Of a DNA stretch of 64,000 nt, positions 1 to 12,502 are shown piece after piece; positions within the stretch are counted from its first letter, which is position 1, and each line of letters begins with the position of its first letter. The translations under genes and the position numbers were made by a program. This stretch comes from Corylus avellana (taxonomy: Eukaryota > Streptophyta > Magnoliopsida > Fagales > Betulaceae): NCBI RefSeq assembly GCF_901000735.1, contig NC_081550.1:11868571-11932570 (forward strand), given 5' to 3'. The notes under the pieces were generated by a model that saw only the letters and a program-made list of their open reading frames with translations, had not been told where the DNA came from and searched no databases.

Positions 1-419
1 ATTAGTATCAATTTGTATACTTTTTTTCTTTTTCTTTTTTATTGAAAGAGGGAAAAGGTTACAAGGGGGATCTTTTCCACTCTTGATCCGAATGGACAAG
101 AGAATGGATGATCCTATGGGAATACTTCCAAACACTAGGTGGGAAGCGGCCCATAAGTATCAATTTTTATACTTATGTCATATTATATATGTATAATTTG
201 TTATTAGATAATCATATGATTTAATGATCAATTGATACTTATGACAATACATTAATACTTTAATTGTGGTTATAAACATCACATTGTGGAATCCAATGCC
301 AATTACTTAATTTGATATTATACGAATGACATTTTCATTGTACACGAATACTATGATTAAATATTTGAATTGTCATTGAATCATATGATTAAGTATTGAT
401 CTTATACATTTGTAATATT

Positions 420-464
<45 letters not shown>

Positions 465-890
465 AACGTATATGAACTTATAACATACATTAGAAGTTGG
501 AACGAAGTTTCTAGGTACTTAATTATTGTATTAGTATCAATTTGCATACTTATGTCATGTTATATATGTATAATTTGTTATTATATAATCATATGATTTA
601 ATGATCAATTGATATTTGATCATGTGATATAATCATATAAATTATAATGATTAATAACAATACATTAATACTTCAATTGTGGTTATAAGCAACACATTAT
701 TGAATCCAATGCCAATTACTTAATTTCATATTATATGAATCACATTGTCATTTGTATATGAATAATATGATTTAAGTATTTGAATTGTAATTGGATCCTA
801 TATAACATAAATTACTTAATTACTATTATATGGATTTAAATTTATATAACTATTTTTTTGTAATATATTAATATATTTTATATATATATA
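1..890 (+). repeat. AT-rich satellite, about two monomers
   Basis: At least two diverged copies of a unit of roughly 380-415 bp are present. The block starting near 246 (AATACATTAATACTT, a GTGGTTATAA core, then CCAATGCCAATTACTT) recurs at 659. A second anchor, AGTATCAATTTG, occurs at 4 and again near 534. Poly-TA runs lie at 421-458 and about 872-895. The same sequence occurs in reverse complement at 31.85-33.47 kb. No coding potential is seen; short open frames here are low-complexity. Confidence 0.8.
23..155 (-). mobile_element. Short truncated retroposon inside the satellite
   Basis: A T-rich tract followed by about 110 bp of unrelated sequence interrupts a satellite monomer. It is bracketed by a 19-bp direct repeat (4-22 and 156-174, one mismatch) that reads AGTATCAATTTGTATACTT. 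The T-rich left end and long target duplication fit a minus-strand LINE or SINE 3' end. The uninterrupted satellite copy near 532 serves as the empty site. I do not recognise the family. Confidence 0.6.
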
Positions 891-895
891 TATAT

Positions 896-1085
896 AAGAT
901 CTATTAACGAGCAAACGAGTCGAGCTAATGAGCCGGGCGAGCTGAACGAGTTCGAGTTAAACGAGTCGAACTCACGAGCCCCCGTCGAGCTTAATCGGCG
1001 AGTCAATTTGTAATAATCCATATCAAAGCGAGTTTAATAATGCTTGAAACAAGCAATACCGATTAAATGGGAGCTTCGGTTAAGT
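896..1085. repeat. Degenerate GAGCGAG/GAGTCGAG-rich repeat
   Basis: The stretch is dense in variants of CGAGC/GAGCCG/GAGTCG, unlike the AT-rich sequence on either side. It lies between the satellite and the LINE. Similar purine-rich GAGC motifs are common in plant intergenic repeats. No open frame of note is seen and the family is not identified. Confidence 0.4.
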
Positions 1086-1099
1086 CAAGCTTAGCCAGA

Positions 1100-4000
1100 G
1101 TGGGTATGGCATTTGTTGTCAGTGTGTCCGGCCTCATTACAGACCTACGCCAAAGCGGCTAGACGAGACTATATGGCAAAGCTTCGGAGGAATGGATAGA
1201 TCATTTTCCAGCTAACCGACTGGAGGTACTAGCTGCATGCAATTCGGACCATCTGCCTATATTGCTGTCACTGGTCGAAAATCACACTAGTAAGTCTCGT
1301 GGGAAGCACTTGTTCCGATATGAGGCTGGATGGGGAAAATGCAAGGAGAATAAGAAAGTGATAAGGAGAATATGGAGAGTAAAAAGTGTCCAAACAAATG
1401 TGTGGGACCGTGTTCAGAACAAATTGAACAATAGCAAAAAGGCAATTGTGCAGTGGAAGAGGAGGAATGGCAACGTAGGGCACCACGGCCTCAAGGAGAA
1501 ACTGGTGCAGTTGCAGAAAGTCCAAGAAAAGGAGGGAGCTGAAAACTTGGGAGAGATATTTGAACTTCAAACAAAAATTAACGTGATTCTTGAGAAAGAG
1601 GACTTGAAATGGAAGCAATTGGCCAAGGAGCATTGGCTGAAAAATGGAGACAAAAACACCAAGTTTTTTCATGCTCGTGTGAATCAAAGGAGAAGGTCAA
1701 ACCAGATTGAGAAGATCATCTATAAAGGTGGTGTTCTGTGTTCCAAAACAGAGGAGATAGAGGAGGCTTTTCATAAATATTTCCATAGTTTGGCGGTATC
1801 ACAGATGGCAGATTTAAAAGCACCAGGACCAGACGGCCTCACAGCTAGATTTTTCAATGAACACTGGAATGAGGTTGGGAGGGAGGTATGGTCTTCTGTA
1901 TCAAATTTTAAGTTGTCAAGAATTTTTGTAAAAGACATAAATCTCACTCATATTGCTTTAATTCCAAAAATTGCCAGTCCTAAGAAGGTGTCGGATTTTA
2001 GGCCGATTTCTCTTTGTAACGTCTTTTACAAAATTATCTCTAAAACTCTGGCAAATAGGCTTAAGATTTTATTGCCTGATATCATTGCTGCAAATCAAAG
2101 TGCCTTTATTCCAGGGCGCTTAATTTCTGACAATATTTTGGTGGCCTATGAGGCTTTACACTCCATGCATACCCGAATGTGGGGTAAAACTGGTTTTATG
2201 GCGCTCAAATTAGACATGAGCAAAGCATACGACAGGGTGGAATGGAATTTTCTTGAAGCAGTCATGCGTCACCTAGGCTTTGCAGACAGATGGGTGAACC
2301 TCATTCTAAAATGCATATCAGTGGTGAGGTATTCAATTCTTATTAATGGAATGCCAACAGGGAATATTTGTCCTACAAGAGGAATTAGGCAAGGGGATCC
2401 CCTTTCCCCTTACTTATTTCTCTTATGCGCTGAGGCCTTAAGCTCACAACTCTTACAGGCAGAAAATTTGGGAAAGCTGAAAGGGGTGTCCACATCGCCC
2501 AAAGGTCCGCGTATTAATCATTTATTTTTTGCAGATGACAGCCTATTATTTTGCATGGCTACCCCCTCGGAATGGCAACGGTTATCAGAGATTTTGGAGT
2601 TGTATGAGAGGGCATCGGGACAAATGCTGAATCGGGATAAAACTTCAATTTTTTTTAGCCAGAACACTTGCATTGAGGTCAAAGAAGTGATTACTCGATT
2701 AGCGGCAATCCCGGCTACCCAAAGGTATGACAAATATATGGGTCTCCCTGCTTTGGTTGGAAAATCCAGAATCAGAGAATTCCAATCAATTAAAGATCGG
2801 GTAAGCAAAAGAGTCAATGACTGGAAAACCAAGTTTTTATCCCAGGCAGGCAAAGAAATTCTCTTGAAAGCGGTTGTACAGGCTATTCCCACGTACAGTA
2901 TAAGTATTTTCCTGCTACCAAAATCCTTATGTAAGGAGATCAATTCCATGGTTTTGGTGGGGTCACAAGGAAAATGAGAAGAAAATTCACTGGATGAGTT
3001 GGGAGAAATTGGGACGGCCAAAATCACAAGGAGGAATGGGTTTTCGGGACCTAGTATGTTTCAACAAAGCGCTCCTCGCTAAGCAAGGGTGGCGTATCCT
3101 CCAAAATTAGGACAGTTTGGTCGCTACAATCCTAAAGGTGAAATATTATCCTAATGACACTTTGTTGAAAGCAAAAGTAGGGAATAGACCCTCGTTGGCA
3201 TGGAGAAGTATTATGGCATCAATGGATCTGCTCGAAGAAGGTTTGATGTGGAGAATCGAGGATGGTAAATCAGTGAACATCTTGGGGGACAGGTGGTTAC
3301 CAAGACCTTCATCTTACCAAATCCTATCTCCCTGTCTAGATCTCAACTATGATGCAAAGGTCAGCATGTTAATTGATCATGATTCACACAGCTGGAACGT
3401 TCAGGTAGTAAGGGAATTATTTTGTGAAACTGAAGCAAACATCATTTGTTCGTTGCCCATTAGCCGCTACAATCAACGTGACAAATTCTATTGGCGAGCA
3501 ACTAGCACGGGGGATTTTTTGGTCCGGAGTGCATATTATCTAGAGATGGACAGAAAGAAAAGAACCATCGGCGAAGGTTCCAACAGTACACGAGGTAACA
3601 ATCTATGGAATTCAATTTGGCAGATGAAGATCTCAAATCCCACGAAATCCTTTTTATGGAGAGCATGCAGTAACATTCTCCCAACCAAAGTTAACCTGAT
3701 GATGAGAAGGGTGCTGGATAATGACTTATGCGATCTGTGCAAACGAGAACCAGAGTCCATGGCCCATGCTTTGTGGTCATGCCCTACAGCACAGGACGTA
3801 TGGGGATGCTGTAATGTCCGAATCCAAAAAAGCTTAACCATGAAGAGAGACTTTGAAGCAATTATTGAAATGATTCTGGAACGCTGCAGCAAGGAGGATG
3901 CTGAGTTATGTGCAGTGATTGCTAGGGGCATTTGGAGTAGACGGAATGCTGTGGTACATCGGGAAGACTTCACCCACCCAAAAATTATTGTTAGCAAGGT

Positions 4001-4647
4001 GTTGGAGAATCTAAAGCTCTTCCAGTCAATTCAGGAGGCTGGGCGGATGAATGATACTGAAGTGGATCGAATGGAGGAGGAGAAATGGATGGCACCTCCG
4101 ATGGGTAAAGTCAAGACCAATTGGGACATTGCGATAGATTCAAAACAGAACCGGTTGGGTCTTGGAGTAATTATAAGAGACGATAAAGGACAGGTTTTAG
4201 CAGCTTTGAGCAAAACGCTAAACTCTATTTAGGAACCAGTTGTGGGCGAAGCTTTGGGGGCTTTAGCAGCAATGGAGTTTAGTAGAGACAGTGGCTTCTT
4301 CGATGTCATACTAGAAGGGGATTCCAAGCAAGTGGTTGATGCCATCACCAACACGGGTCCTTCATGGAGCAAATATGGACATATTGTGGGTGATATTCAG
4401 GAAGTAAGGAAGACCTTCAGAACATGGGAAGTTCGCCATGTCAAAAGAGTAGCGAATGAGGCTGCTCACAGGTTAGCTAAGGCCGCCATCAGGGAGGTAG
4501 TTGAGAGAATTTGGCTGGAAGATACACCCAACTCCATTCTGGATGTTGTTACACTAGAGCAATGGGCTCTTTTTGTATAGAGCTTTACAGCTCTTAATTT
4601 TTCCACTATTGAGAATAAAATGAGTTACTTTTGATTCAAAAAAAAAA
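1100..4647 (+). mobile_element. L1-type LINE, 5'-truncated in the endonuclease
   Basis: This is a non-LTR retrotransposon fragment. It starts in the tail of the apurinic endonuclease domain (a W-x-DHFPANRLEVLAACNSDH-like reading at about 1190-1260). It continues through reverse transcriptase, a zinc-finger zf-RVT region and an RNase H domain, and ends in an A tract at 4639-4647. ORF1 and most of the endonuclease are missing, as is usual after aborted target-primed reverse transcription. No clear target duplication was found, so the left boundary is approximate. The GAGC-rich repeat abuts its 5' side. Confidence 0.85.
1262..4580 (+). pseudogene. LINE ORF2 remnant (RT, zf-RVT, RNase H)
   Basis: The first open stretch (1262-2977) holds reverse transcriptase: SDFRPISLCNVFYKIISK, a GRLISDN motif, KLDMSKAYDRVEW, RGIRQGDPLSPYLF and the catalytic FADDSLLF. 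A frameshift near 2955 and a TAG at 3107 separate it from 3117-4232. That part contains a CxxC...H...C zinc-finger region (CDLCKREPESMAHALWSC) and the start of an RNase H domain (VKTNWDIAID). A TAG at 4230 splits RNase H, which resumes in the same frame and ends at 4580. With only two stops and one frameshift, the copy is fairly young. It is not expected to make an active product. Confidence 0.88.
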
Positions 4648-4844
4648 TTCCATAGCATAATCTGAATTTCGTCATTTTGTCGGACCTTTTTCTCCTTTCA
4701 AGTTTATTTATGGAACATCTTTGGTTTTAGATTTTATTATAAATCTGAACCATTAAAAAACCACCGGAAATTGCCCTAATTATGAGAAAGTGGTTAGTTA
4801 ATGCTCTTTAATTAAGGCTTAATTGTTGTAAAAAAATTACAAAA

Positions 4845-5091
4845 AAATTGAATGGACAGAAATTTTCTCAAAACGAGTCTAAATAAAATATCCTCCAATG
4901 CATTTAAAATAGTATCAAGTGTATATAAACATTTGAAAGGCACATTAAATTTAGTCTAAGTTTGTAAATTGTTATTAATGACGTTAAGAATTTAATTTAC
5001 CTTTTAAATGTTTATAGAAATTTGACACTATTTTAAATGGGCTTGAAGATATTTACTTCAGACTGGTTTAAGTGGAATTTCTATCCAATTT
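4845..5091. mobile_element. MITE with long inverted arms (about 247 bp)
   Basis: The left arm (about 4845-4955) and right arm (about 4985-5091) are diverged reverse complements; a shared core is TTTAAAATAGTRTCAA followed by ATAAACATTT. The loop is about 30 bp. This foldback layout, with no coding sequence, fits a non-autonomous DNA transposon. The superfamily is not assigned and the target duplication is unclear. Confidence 0.6.
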
Positions 5092-5239
5092 GAATCTCAA
5101 GATATTGACATTTAAAAATGCAACCTTAAATAATATTGCCCAAACGTAAAACTTAACTTATTGACTAATTAAGTTAGTTTATTAAAATAATGTTTAGAAT
5201 AAAGTATATGAAAATCAAATTCTCCGTTAAATGAATTGA

Positions 5240-5487
5240 GGGTCCGTTTGGTAAAGGGTTTTGGGGTTTTAATAATTTGATATATAGCAAAAATTGATTG
5301 ATGTAAAAAAATAAATAAATAGTAAGAATGTTTTGTATGGGAAAATGAAATTTTTTTGTTCTGTAGTCATTTTCTTATTTGAATAATAATAAAAAATTAT
5401 TAATGTAATGTAAAAAGTAAAAGAATGTTGAAAAAATGAAAAAGTGAGATGAATAGTATTGAAACGAAATCGTTTATCAAACGCAGC
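5240..5487. mobile_element. Tourist-like MITE
   Basis: The ends are GGGTCCGTTTGGTAAA and, inverted, GCTGCGTTTGATAAA. They are flanked by TGA on the left and TTA on the right, compatible with a diverged TTA target duplication of PIF/Harbinger type. The interior is AT-rich without coding potential. The ends resemble those of 32155-32435. Confidence 0.55.
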
Positions 5488-5490
5488 TTA

Positions 5491-6625
5491 GATGTGTTAT
5501 TTGTTCAAATTAAATGTCTTGCAGTAGAGATACATATTGTTTGGAAGAAGAAAAAAAAAATGAAGAGCAAGAAGCAATAAAAATCATTTTTAAATGAAAA
5601 ATAAAATTAATATTTAAATATAACAAATGTCTCACTTAGTTAATTTAGTCCTACTAGGATTAGTAGTAAAAATAAGCGTGAGTGATTACTAATATTTTCA
5701 GCGAATCTATTCTCTGTGATATTTCATGGTATACTTACCCAAACACAAAAGAAGATATTTCTAGGAATCTTGAACCATTAATGTTGTTCCCGAGTAAGTT
5801 CACAGCCTACTCATGATTTGATTTTTTCTGTGTTATTTTAATTCCAAGATTTTTATGAGATAATTTTTTGTTTATTTTTTATCCATTTTTATATGGTGAA
5901 GATATAAATCTATCGTTGAATTTGTGTGAGATGCACATAAATTTATAAATTTAATGATGAATTTATTGAATTTACAATAAATGATTGAAAGATAATTGAA
6001 AAAATAAATATGTAATTTCATGTCCACTTTTAGTTTACATCCCATGAATGACATTGAATTTATGGCTGACAATTAGATGAGAGCAGAACATCCAAGATAA
6101 GTTGCATGTTGTACACCAATTAAAAGGGATGTAACTTGCAAATTAATAAAGGGATGTATCGCAACAAAATACAGTATTTGTCTTGCGACTTACGCAATAC
6201 ATCCGTAATTGAGTTTTTCTCTGTATGTCCCAAGCAAACGTGAACCTCCACCTGAATTTTCTTAAGTTGAAATTTATATATCTGTGAACTTCATATGATA
6301 AATTTCGGATTTCTCTATTTTCAGTTTATGTACTGGTGTTGTGTTTGGCTCCTGAGAAATTGATTCGAAAACTATAAATCGTTAATTTAAGTGATTGATT
6401 GTCCTTTGGAAAAGTATGATCGTTAAAAAAATAAAAAATAAAAAATAAAAAAAGAATTGCTGCTGTTGAAAAAAGTGATTGTTCAAAAAGATGAACATTT
6501 GAAAATATGAGTGTTGACAAGGACATATAAAAAGGAGAACGGTTATTTGTCCTTCTCCTATCCTTCACTCATACAAAATTTTTAAAAAAAATCATTCATT
6601 GAATTTGTAGGACTCACACCTTAAC
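5491..6625. other. Intergenic AT-rich stretch, nothing recognised
   Basis: About 1.1 kb of AT-rich sequence lies between a MITE and the copia remnant. Only short open frames with biased composition occur. No domain, repeat pair or splice-consistent exon was recognised. Confidence 0.6.
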
Positions 6626-6627
6626 CC

Positions 6628-9370
6628 ATGTGGGATAGCATGATAATAAAGAAAAGTAATTTATTTATATGTTTTGGTATCATTATGGATGGTTTGTATA
6701 TTATTTCTCCTAATTTGTATTCGGTTAACAATTATGTTTTAAACTCTACTCATATTTCTTTATCATTAAAAGAAAAGTTCATTCAACTAATGAGGCATAT
6801 CTTCAGCACATATGTCTTGGTCACATTATCTCAAAGAGGATTCAAAGAATAGTCAATGATAGGCTTCTAGGCCCATTAGATTTTGAGGATTACCCAGTGT
6901 GCAAATCATGTTTAGAGAGTAAAATGACCGAGACCCTTTCCTACAAAAAGTATAGAGCCAAAGATTTGATGTAGTTAGTACATATTGATGTATGTGGTCC
7001 CATGAGTGTCCAAGCATAAGGAGGTTATGAGTATTTCATCACATTTACTATGATTACTCAAGGTATGGTTATGTTTACCTAATGCATCAAAAATTTGAAG
7101 CTTTTGAAAGATTTAAAGAGTTTCAGGCTAAACCAAGAAATAGTTAGGTAAACATATAAAAGACATTCAGTCTGATCTAGGTGGCGAATACTTCTTCAGA
7201 CACTTCAAAGACCATTTGTCAGAAGTAAGAATTATATCCCAATTGCTTGTACCGGAAACTCCCTAGCAGAATGGTGTGGTAGAAAGTAGGAGTAGAACAC
7301 TTACAAAAATGGTAAGAGTAATGATGAGCTATACTACTCTATTTATGTCATTTTGGAGATATGCTCTAGAAACAGCAACATACTTGCTAAATTTGGTTTC
7401 ATCTAAGTCTATTTCCTATGGTCAAGACTAAAGCCTAGCATGAGATATGTCCACATTTAGGGTTGCCCATCACATGTGTTGAAAAGAAAGACTGATTCCA
7501 GAACATAAGTATGTTTATTTGTTGGATATCCAAAAGGGACAAGGAGTTATTTGTTTTATAGTCATGAGGATAGCAAAGTATTTGTCACCACAAACATTAG
7601 GTTTCTTAAGGAGGACTATATAAACAATTTCAAATCAAAGAGTGAGGTGGTTCTAGAATAGTTGTTGGAAGGGCAAGAAATCTCACATCATCAAAAGTTC
7701 CCGAAGATAAGGTGGTTGTATCAAATACACCACAACTTACTACTAGTGAGACATTGGGTACCATCATATTGAGTCGTAGTGGGAGGATGGTCAGGGCACC
7801 TGACAAATTCATGTTCTTAGAAAAGCCCATAAGGCTATACCTGATGAACTTGAAATAGATCGAAGAACTTATGTTGAAACGATTAATGATGTGAATGCAT
7901 ATCATTGGTTCAAAGCTATGAAAAATGAATTGGAATCTATGTATTCCAATAAAGTCTATACTCTTGTAAAGGCGCCTATTGGCATTAAACCTATTGGTTG
8001 TAAATTGGTTTACAGGAGAAAGAAAGCGGTGGATGGGAATGTTGAAAGCTTCAAAACAAGATTAGTTGCAAATTGTTTCACTTAGAAAGAAGGGGAATCG
8101 GCTATGAGGAAACATTTTCATTTGTAGCATGCATAAGTCCATCCGGATATTCTTGGTCATTACCTCTCATTTTGACTATGAGATTTGACAAATGGACGTT
8201 AAGACAACCTTCCTAAATGGGCAACTTGATGAGAATATCTATATGATGCAACCATGTGGGTTTATAGCTGAAAACCAAGAGAATATGATATGTAAGTTAC
8301 AAATGTCCATTTATAGGATATGAAAACATCCCGATCATGGAACATTAGGTTTGATGAAACAGTCAAACAGTTCAGTTTTGAAGAAAACCTCGATGATCCA
8401 TGTGTGTACAAGACGTATCAAGATAAGGTAGTAACATTCTTGGTGTTATATGTTGATGATATCATATTCATTGGAAATGATGTGTGGACATTATCAACAG
8501 TAAGAATCTGGTTGTTTAATCAGTTTGATATGAAGGACTTCGGAGTGGCAAGTTATATCCTAGGTATCAAGCTCTTGCGAGATCGTAGAAATAGGAGATA
8601 GGCTTATCCCAAGCTGCATACATAGATAAGGTCTTGGCAATATTTAGCATGCTGGACTCCAAGAAATGGTTACTTAGACGTGAAGCTTCTCTTGCAAAGG
8701 AACAATGTCCAAAGACAACTCAAGAGGAAGAGCATATGAAGGTTGTTCCTTACGCTTCAGCTGTGGGAAGCCTCATGTACGTTATGCTTTGAACTAAACT
8801 AGATATATGTTTTGCAATTGGCATGGTCAGCAAATATCAATCAAACCTTGAACCACCACATTGGGTAGCGGTAAAGCATATACTCACGTATCTTCGAAGA
8901 ACAAGGGATTATATGCTTGTCTACCATTGTGAGGATTTGACAGCTACTCATTACATAGATTCTAAATTTCAATCAAATCATGATTCTTGAAAGACTACAG
9001 GTAGCGGAGGCATTGGTTGAAGAAGTATTAAGCAATCTTGCATTGCTGACTCCACTATAGACGCTGAATATGTTGCGGCTCGTGGGTCAACAAAAGAACC
9101 AGTATGGCTCAAGAAGTTCCTAGTTGATCTTGGTATCATGAGGATAGAGTAGTCCCCTATCACATTATTTTTGTGACATCAATGTAGTAGTTGCACAATC
9201 CAAGGAACCATAGGAAAGGAAAACACATCAAGCACAAGTGTATCATCTCATTAGAGAGATAGTATCTTGAGGAGATGTAGTTGTGGCTAAAATTTCATCG
9301 ACCGAGAATTTGGCAAACTCGTTCACTAAGACGTTGCCACAGAAAATTTTCAAATCTTAGTTAAAGGAAA
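6628..9370 (+). pseudogene. Ty1/copia gag-pol remnant
   Basis: Pieces of a copia polyprotein appear in order and in several frames. The first is a GAG-pre-integrase region (LGHI near 6813, then a CKSCLESKM zinc-like motif near 6900). Next is the integrase start (HIDVCGPMS near 6983) and a degraded PQ-QNGVVES motif near 7260. Reverse transcriptase follows (NAYHWFKAMKNELESM at 7891; VLYVDDIIFIGND near 8445), then an RNase H tail (STIDAEYVAARGS near 9050). Many stops and frameshifts interrupt it, so it is inactive. The 3' LTR follows directly at 9418. No 5' LTR or gag start was found upstream. Confidence 0.88.
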
Positions 9371-11170
9371 TGAGAGTCAAATGTATACCTAATTGGAATT
9401 GAGACCTAGTGAGAGTTTATTGGGGATTATGTCCTATATCCCAATGATTTACAATGATTTATGTTGACATTAAAAAGTTTGTAATGAATATACGTTGTTA
9501 TTCACTTATTAAATCATGTGAGCATATGTTACATAATCTTTTACATGCTTGTTGTGATTATGTATATTATGCATATGAAAGGTCCTTAAATTACTATAAA
9601 CATGGTTTCTGGTGTGAGTAACGGGATTAACACACAATGTATTAGTTCATAAACCTTGTAGTCTTAAATATTGAGTTGTTTGCTATTGGTAATGAAATTG
9701 GGCATTACATTTACGAAGACGGTGGACAGGGGTAGCACTCGGTCCACTTGATTCGGGGCAACTCCTTGGCTAGCCCATTTTTATTTGTAAGAGGTGGTAG
9801 ACATCCAGGAGGAGTCGCTCCTTTCAGGTCGGTTCCTTGGCCGAGGGGGTCGTGTCATCATGGGTAGTGAATGGGGTTGAATGAAGCAATATCAGGATCC
9901 ACGGACATCAATACATCAATTCTACGGCAATTTTTCTTCGTTCTATCGCTACTTCGAAACCGTTCATGGGCCTTGTGCCTTATCGGGCGATATAATGAGA
10001 GGAAACGCTCAAGTTGACCTTATATTATATTCGCACATCAATCTTGATAATTTATCTTAATCAAGTGAAGTTGGAAGCTTTGGATTGATGTGTAGGTGTT
10101 ATGCACTAAACAGACCATGGGAGTTGTTTTTTCACAAAAAATACTATCGACGGGAAAGACTGTAACTCCCGAAACTTCTTTGATATTGATTCTAAATCTT
10201 GAGAAGATGCGTTCTCAGTTTTGAAATGCATACCACTTTGATACATTTATCAGTGGAACCTTTACTATGGTCAACATTCTCGGTGTGTTGGGCGATCACT
10301 TGTAGAATTGTGAGAAACTTTTATCAAGAAGGAATCCAAGTTCTTTTCTTAAAAATGATAAGAAATTTCTTCTTGAGATAAATTTTATGAATTTGATTAT
10401 TCTCAATCTCTGGCCATATCATTTTGGTAAAGAATACCAAAATAGTGATGTACATGTGATAAGGCTTTCACAAGTACGAGAATAATAAATAAAATCAATG
10501 ACTCAAAGATAAAGAGGTAGAGAATTAAAGTGACAGTGTCTTTGGCTTTGGCTTTTATTATGCTACAAAAGATTTCATACAGGAATCAAAAGTCAATATT
10601 AAGTAAGTATAATGGATTAACTGATTTAATCAAAATATAAACTAGAGTGCAATTACAATTATTTAGTATAATCAATTGTAATTAAATAGTGACTTTGGAT
10701 TGTTGGGACTATTTAAAGCTAATTTTTATTTGTTTTTTCCTTTGGATCCCTCACCAGGCTGATGTAAATTAACAAAGTCAGACTTTTTATTTATTAGGCT
10801 GCTTGTTTTTATTCATTGAAACATGGCTAGAAAGAAATTGTGCAAAAGATGTAAGAGAGGGGGACTGAGTTTGGGCTAAAACCGAAGCCCAATAATAGGA
10901 TGGAAGACACATGGGCCAAAGAGCAATTTTCTAGACCTATGCATCATCTATAGAGAAGGTGGTGGCTAGGGTTTTCACAACCCTAGACGTCCACTCCTAG
11001 TAGTAGTCCCACATGGACTAGTTGTCCCACCTCAACTAGTATTCCAAACCTATAAATAGAGAAACCTATAGCTCTTGCAAAATACACCATCATTACAATT
11101 TTTTAGTTTTCAATTAGAACTAATACTTTTGAGTTAACTCTCGAGAATAAATTTAAGTTTTGAAGAGTAA

Positions 11171-11400
11171 GGTTCTGTTTGGGATTGTGTTTGAGAAATA
11201 AAGCTTTTAAGTCAAAAAAGTGTTTTTTGGCAAAAGCTTTATTTTTAAGTTTTTGCCAAAAGTGTGTTTTGACCATTTATGGGTTTTTTGAACCCTTAAA
11301 AGTGCTTTCAATTTTTTTTACCAAAATGGTATTTTTTTCTTCGAACGAACTCTTTTAATGTTAAACGCATTTTTAAGCTCACAAATGCACACCCAGAGAA
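11171..11400. mobile_element. Tourist-like MITE, right end decayed
   Basis: It begins right after TAA with GGTTCTGTTTGGGATTGTG. The interior (GCAAAAGCTT, GTGTGTTTTGACCATTT) matches the copy at 21932-22163. The right end fades near AAATGCACACCCAGAG, so the terminal repeat and second TAA are lost. It is nested in the copia LTR. Confidence 0.6.
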
Positions 11401-11534
11401 GATCTGAAGGTTTCATAATCCTAGAGACTGTATGTGTTCTTCGGAGAAGCAAGAAAGAAAGTTTTGCCCAAAAGCTAAAGAATTATCGTGGCCTTCAAGT
11501 AAATAATTTTTGTTTTGCATCTTTTTTTTTTAAA

Positions 11535-12395
11535 GGACATAAATTTTCTTCAAACTGAATTGGAGAAAATTTCCTTCAATCAGTTTAAAAGATTGACATT
11601 ATCATTTTTTACATGCGAGAAACACATGTTTTTTTAATAAACCTAACAGATTCTCACACCGTTAACTAGTCCCTTCTTCTAACTAATGAAATTATTTCTC
11701 CAACTTGTAATAAGGCGATATCAGCACCATTCAAAGGTTAGTCAATATCAATCTCCCCAATTTTCTCTGTTGTTCTTAATTTACGCTGTTCTTCCTGGTA
11801 ATTTCACATTAAAACAAAAATAACCATCTGCCTATGGTTGTATTCCTCAAATTCCGCAACTTTTTCTGCACAAAAGAATCCTAAATCAAAGCCTAAACCC
11901 ATTTACCCCATTGAGTAGATTGTCACTTTTAGTGAAACTGGGATAATTTCATTCTGACCCATCATTTTCGTTAGCATCGAAAATTGCTGAAAATAATGTC
12001 TCAATTTTCTGGGATTCGGACAATAAACCACCAAACTCAGCAGAAGTATAAGAATGCTGCAAGGGATACTTTGAACCCGATCGCGAAGGTGGGGTATGGT
12101 TGAGTTGAAGAGAGTGGGATTTTTGCTTCGGATTGTGCCGAATAAGCCACAACAGCGAATGTTTCATTCTCTTTGTCATCGATCTCTTTTGGGAGATGAT
12201 TCAGATGAACAACATGAAAGAGAGACGGTTGGACTCCTTTCAAACAGAAATAATTTCATTTGTTAGAAGAGTAAGAATCTGTTAAGTTTATTAAAAAAAA
12301 CATGTGCTTCTCACATGTAAAAAAGGACACATGTCAATCTTTTAAACTGGTTAAAGGAAATTTCCTTCAACCCAAATTGAAAGAAATTTCTGTCC
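11535..12395. mobile_element. MULE-like element with about 160-bp inverted ends
   Basis: The left arm (11535-11700) and right arm (12230-12395) are reverse complements over about 160 bp. Shared blocks include AGTTTAAAAGATTGACAT and TAACAGATTCT. The 9-bp flanks TTTTTTAAA and TATTTTAAA (11526-11534 and 12396-12404) match at 8 of 9 positions, as for a Mutator target duplication. About 530 bp of unrelated sequence lies between the arms. Its minus strand has an open frame (11949-12179) that I cannot assign; it could be captured host sequence. No transposase is present, so it is non-autonomous. It is nested in the copia LTR. Confidence 0.7.
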
Positions 12396-12502
12396 TATTT
12401 TAAATATCATAACTCTTTAGTTATTCTTTTTAAAGTTCGATCTTAATTTGAAAATTTCTATTTCCGCTGCGCAATCTTGTTTTTGCAATCATATTCCCAA
12501 CA

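Larger units (their letters stand above)
9418..12502 (+). mobile_element. 3' LTR of the copia element, carrying nested insertions
   Basis: The LTR starts just after a polypurine-like AGTGAGAG. Its left end (TATTGGGGATTATG, an expected TG mutated to TA) is the inverse of its right end (CATATTCCCAACA at about 12490-12502), as LTR termini should be. A promoter-like TATAAATAG lies near 11050. A Tourist-like MITE (11171) and a MULE-like element (11535-12395) sit inside it; without them the LTR is about 2 kb. A related LTR fragment lies at 34289-35210. The span is inferred from the ends alone because the partner LTR is not in the window. Confidence 0.6.
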
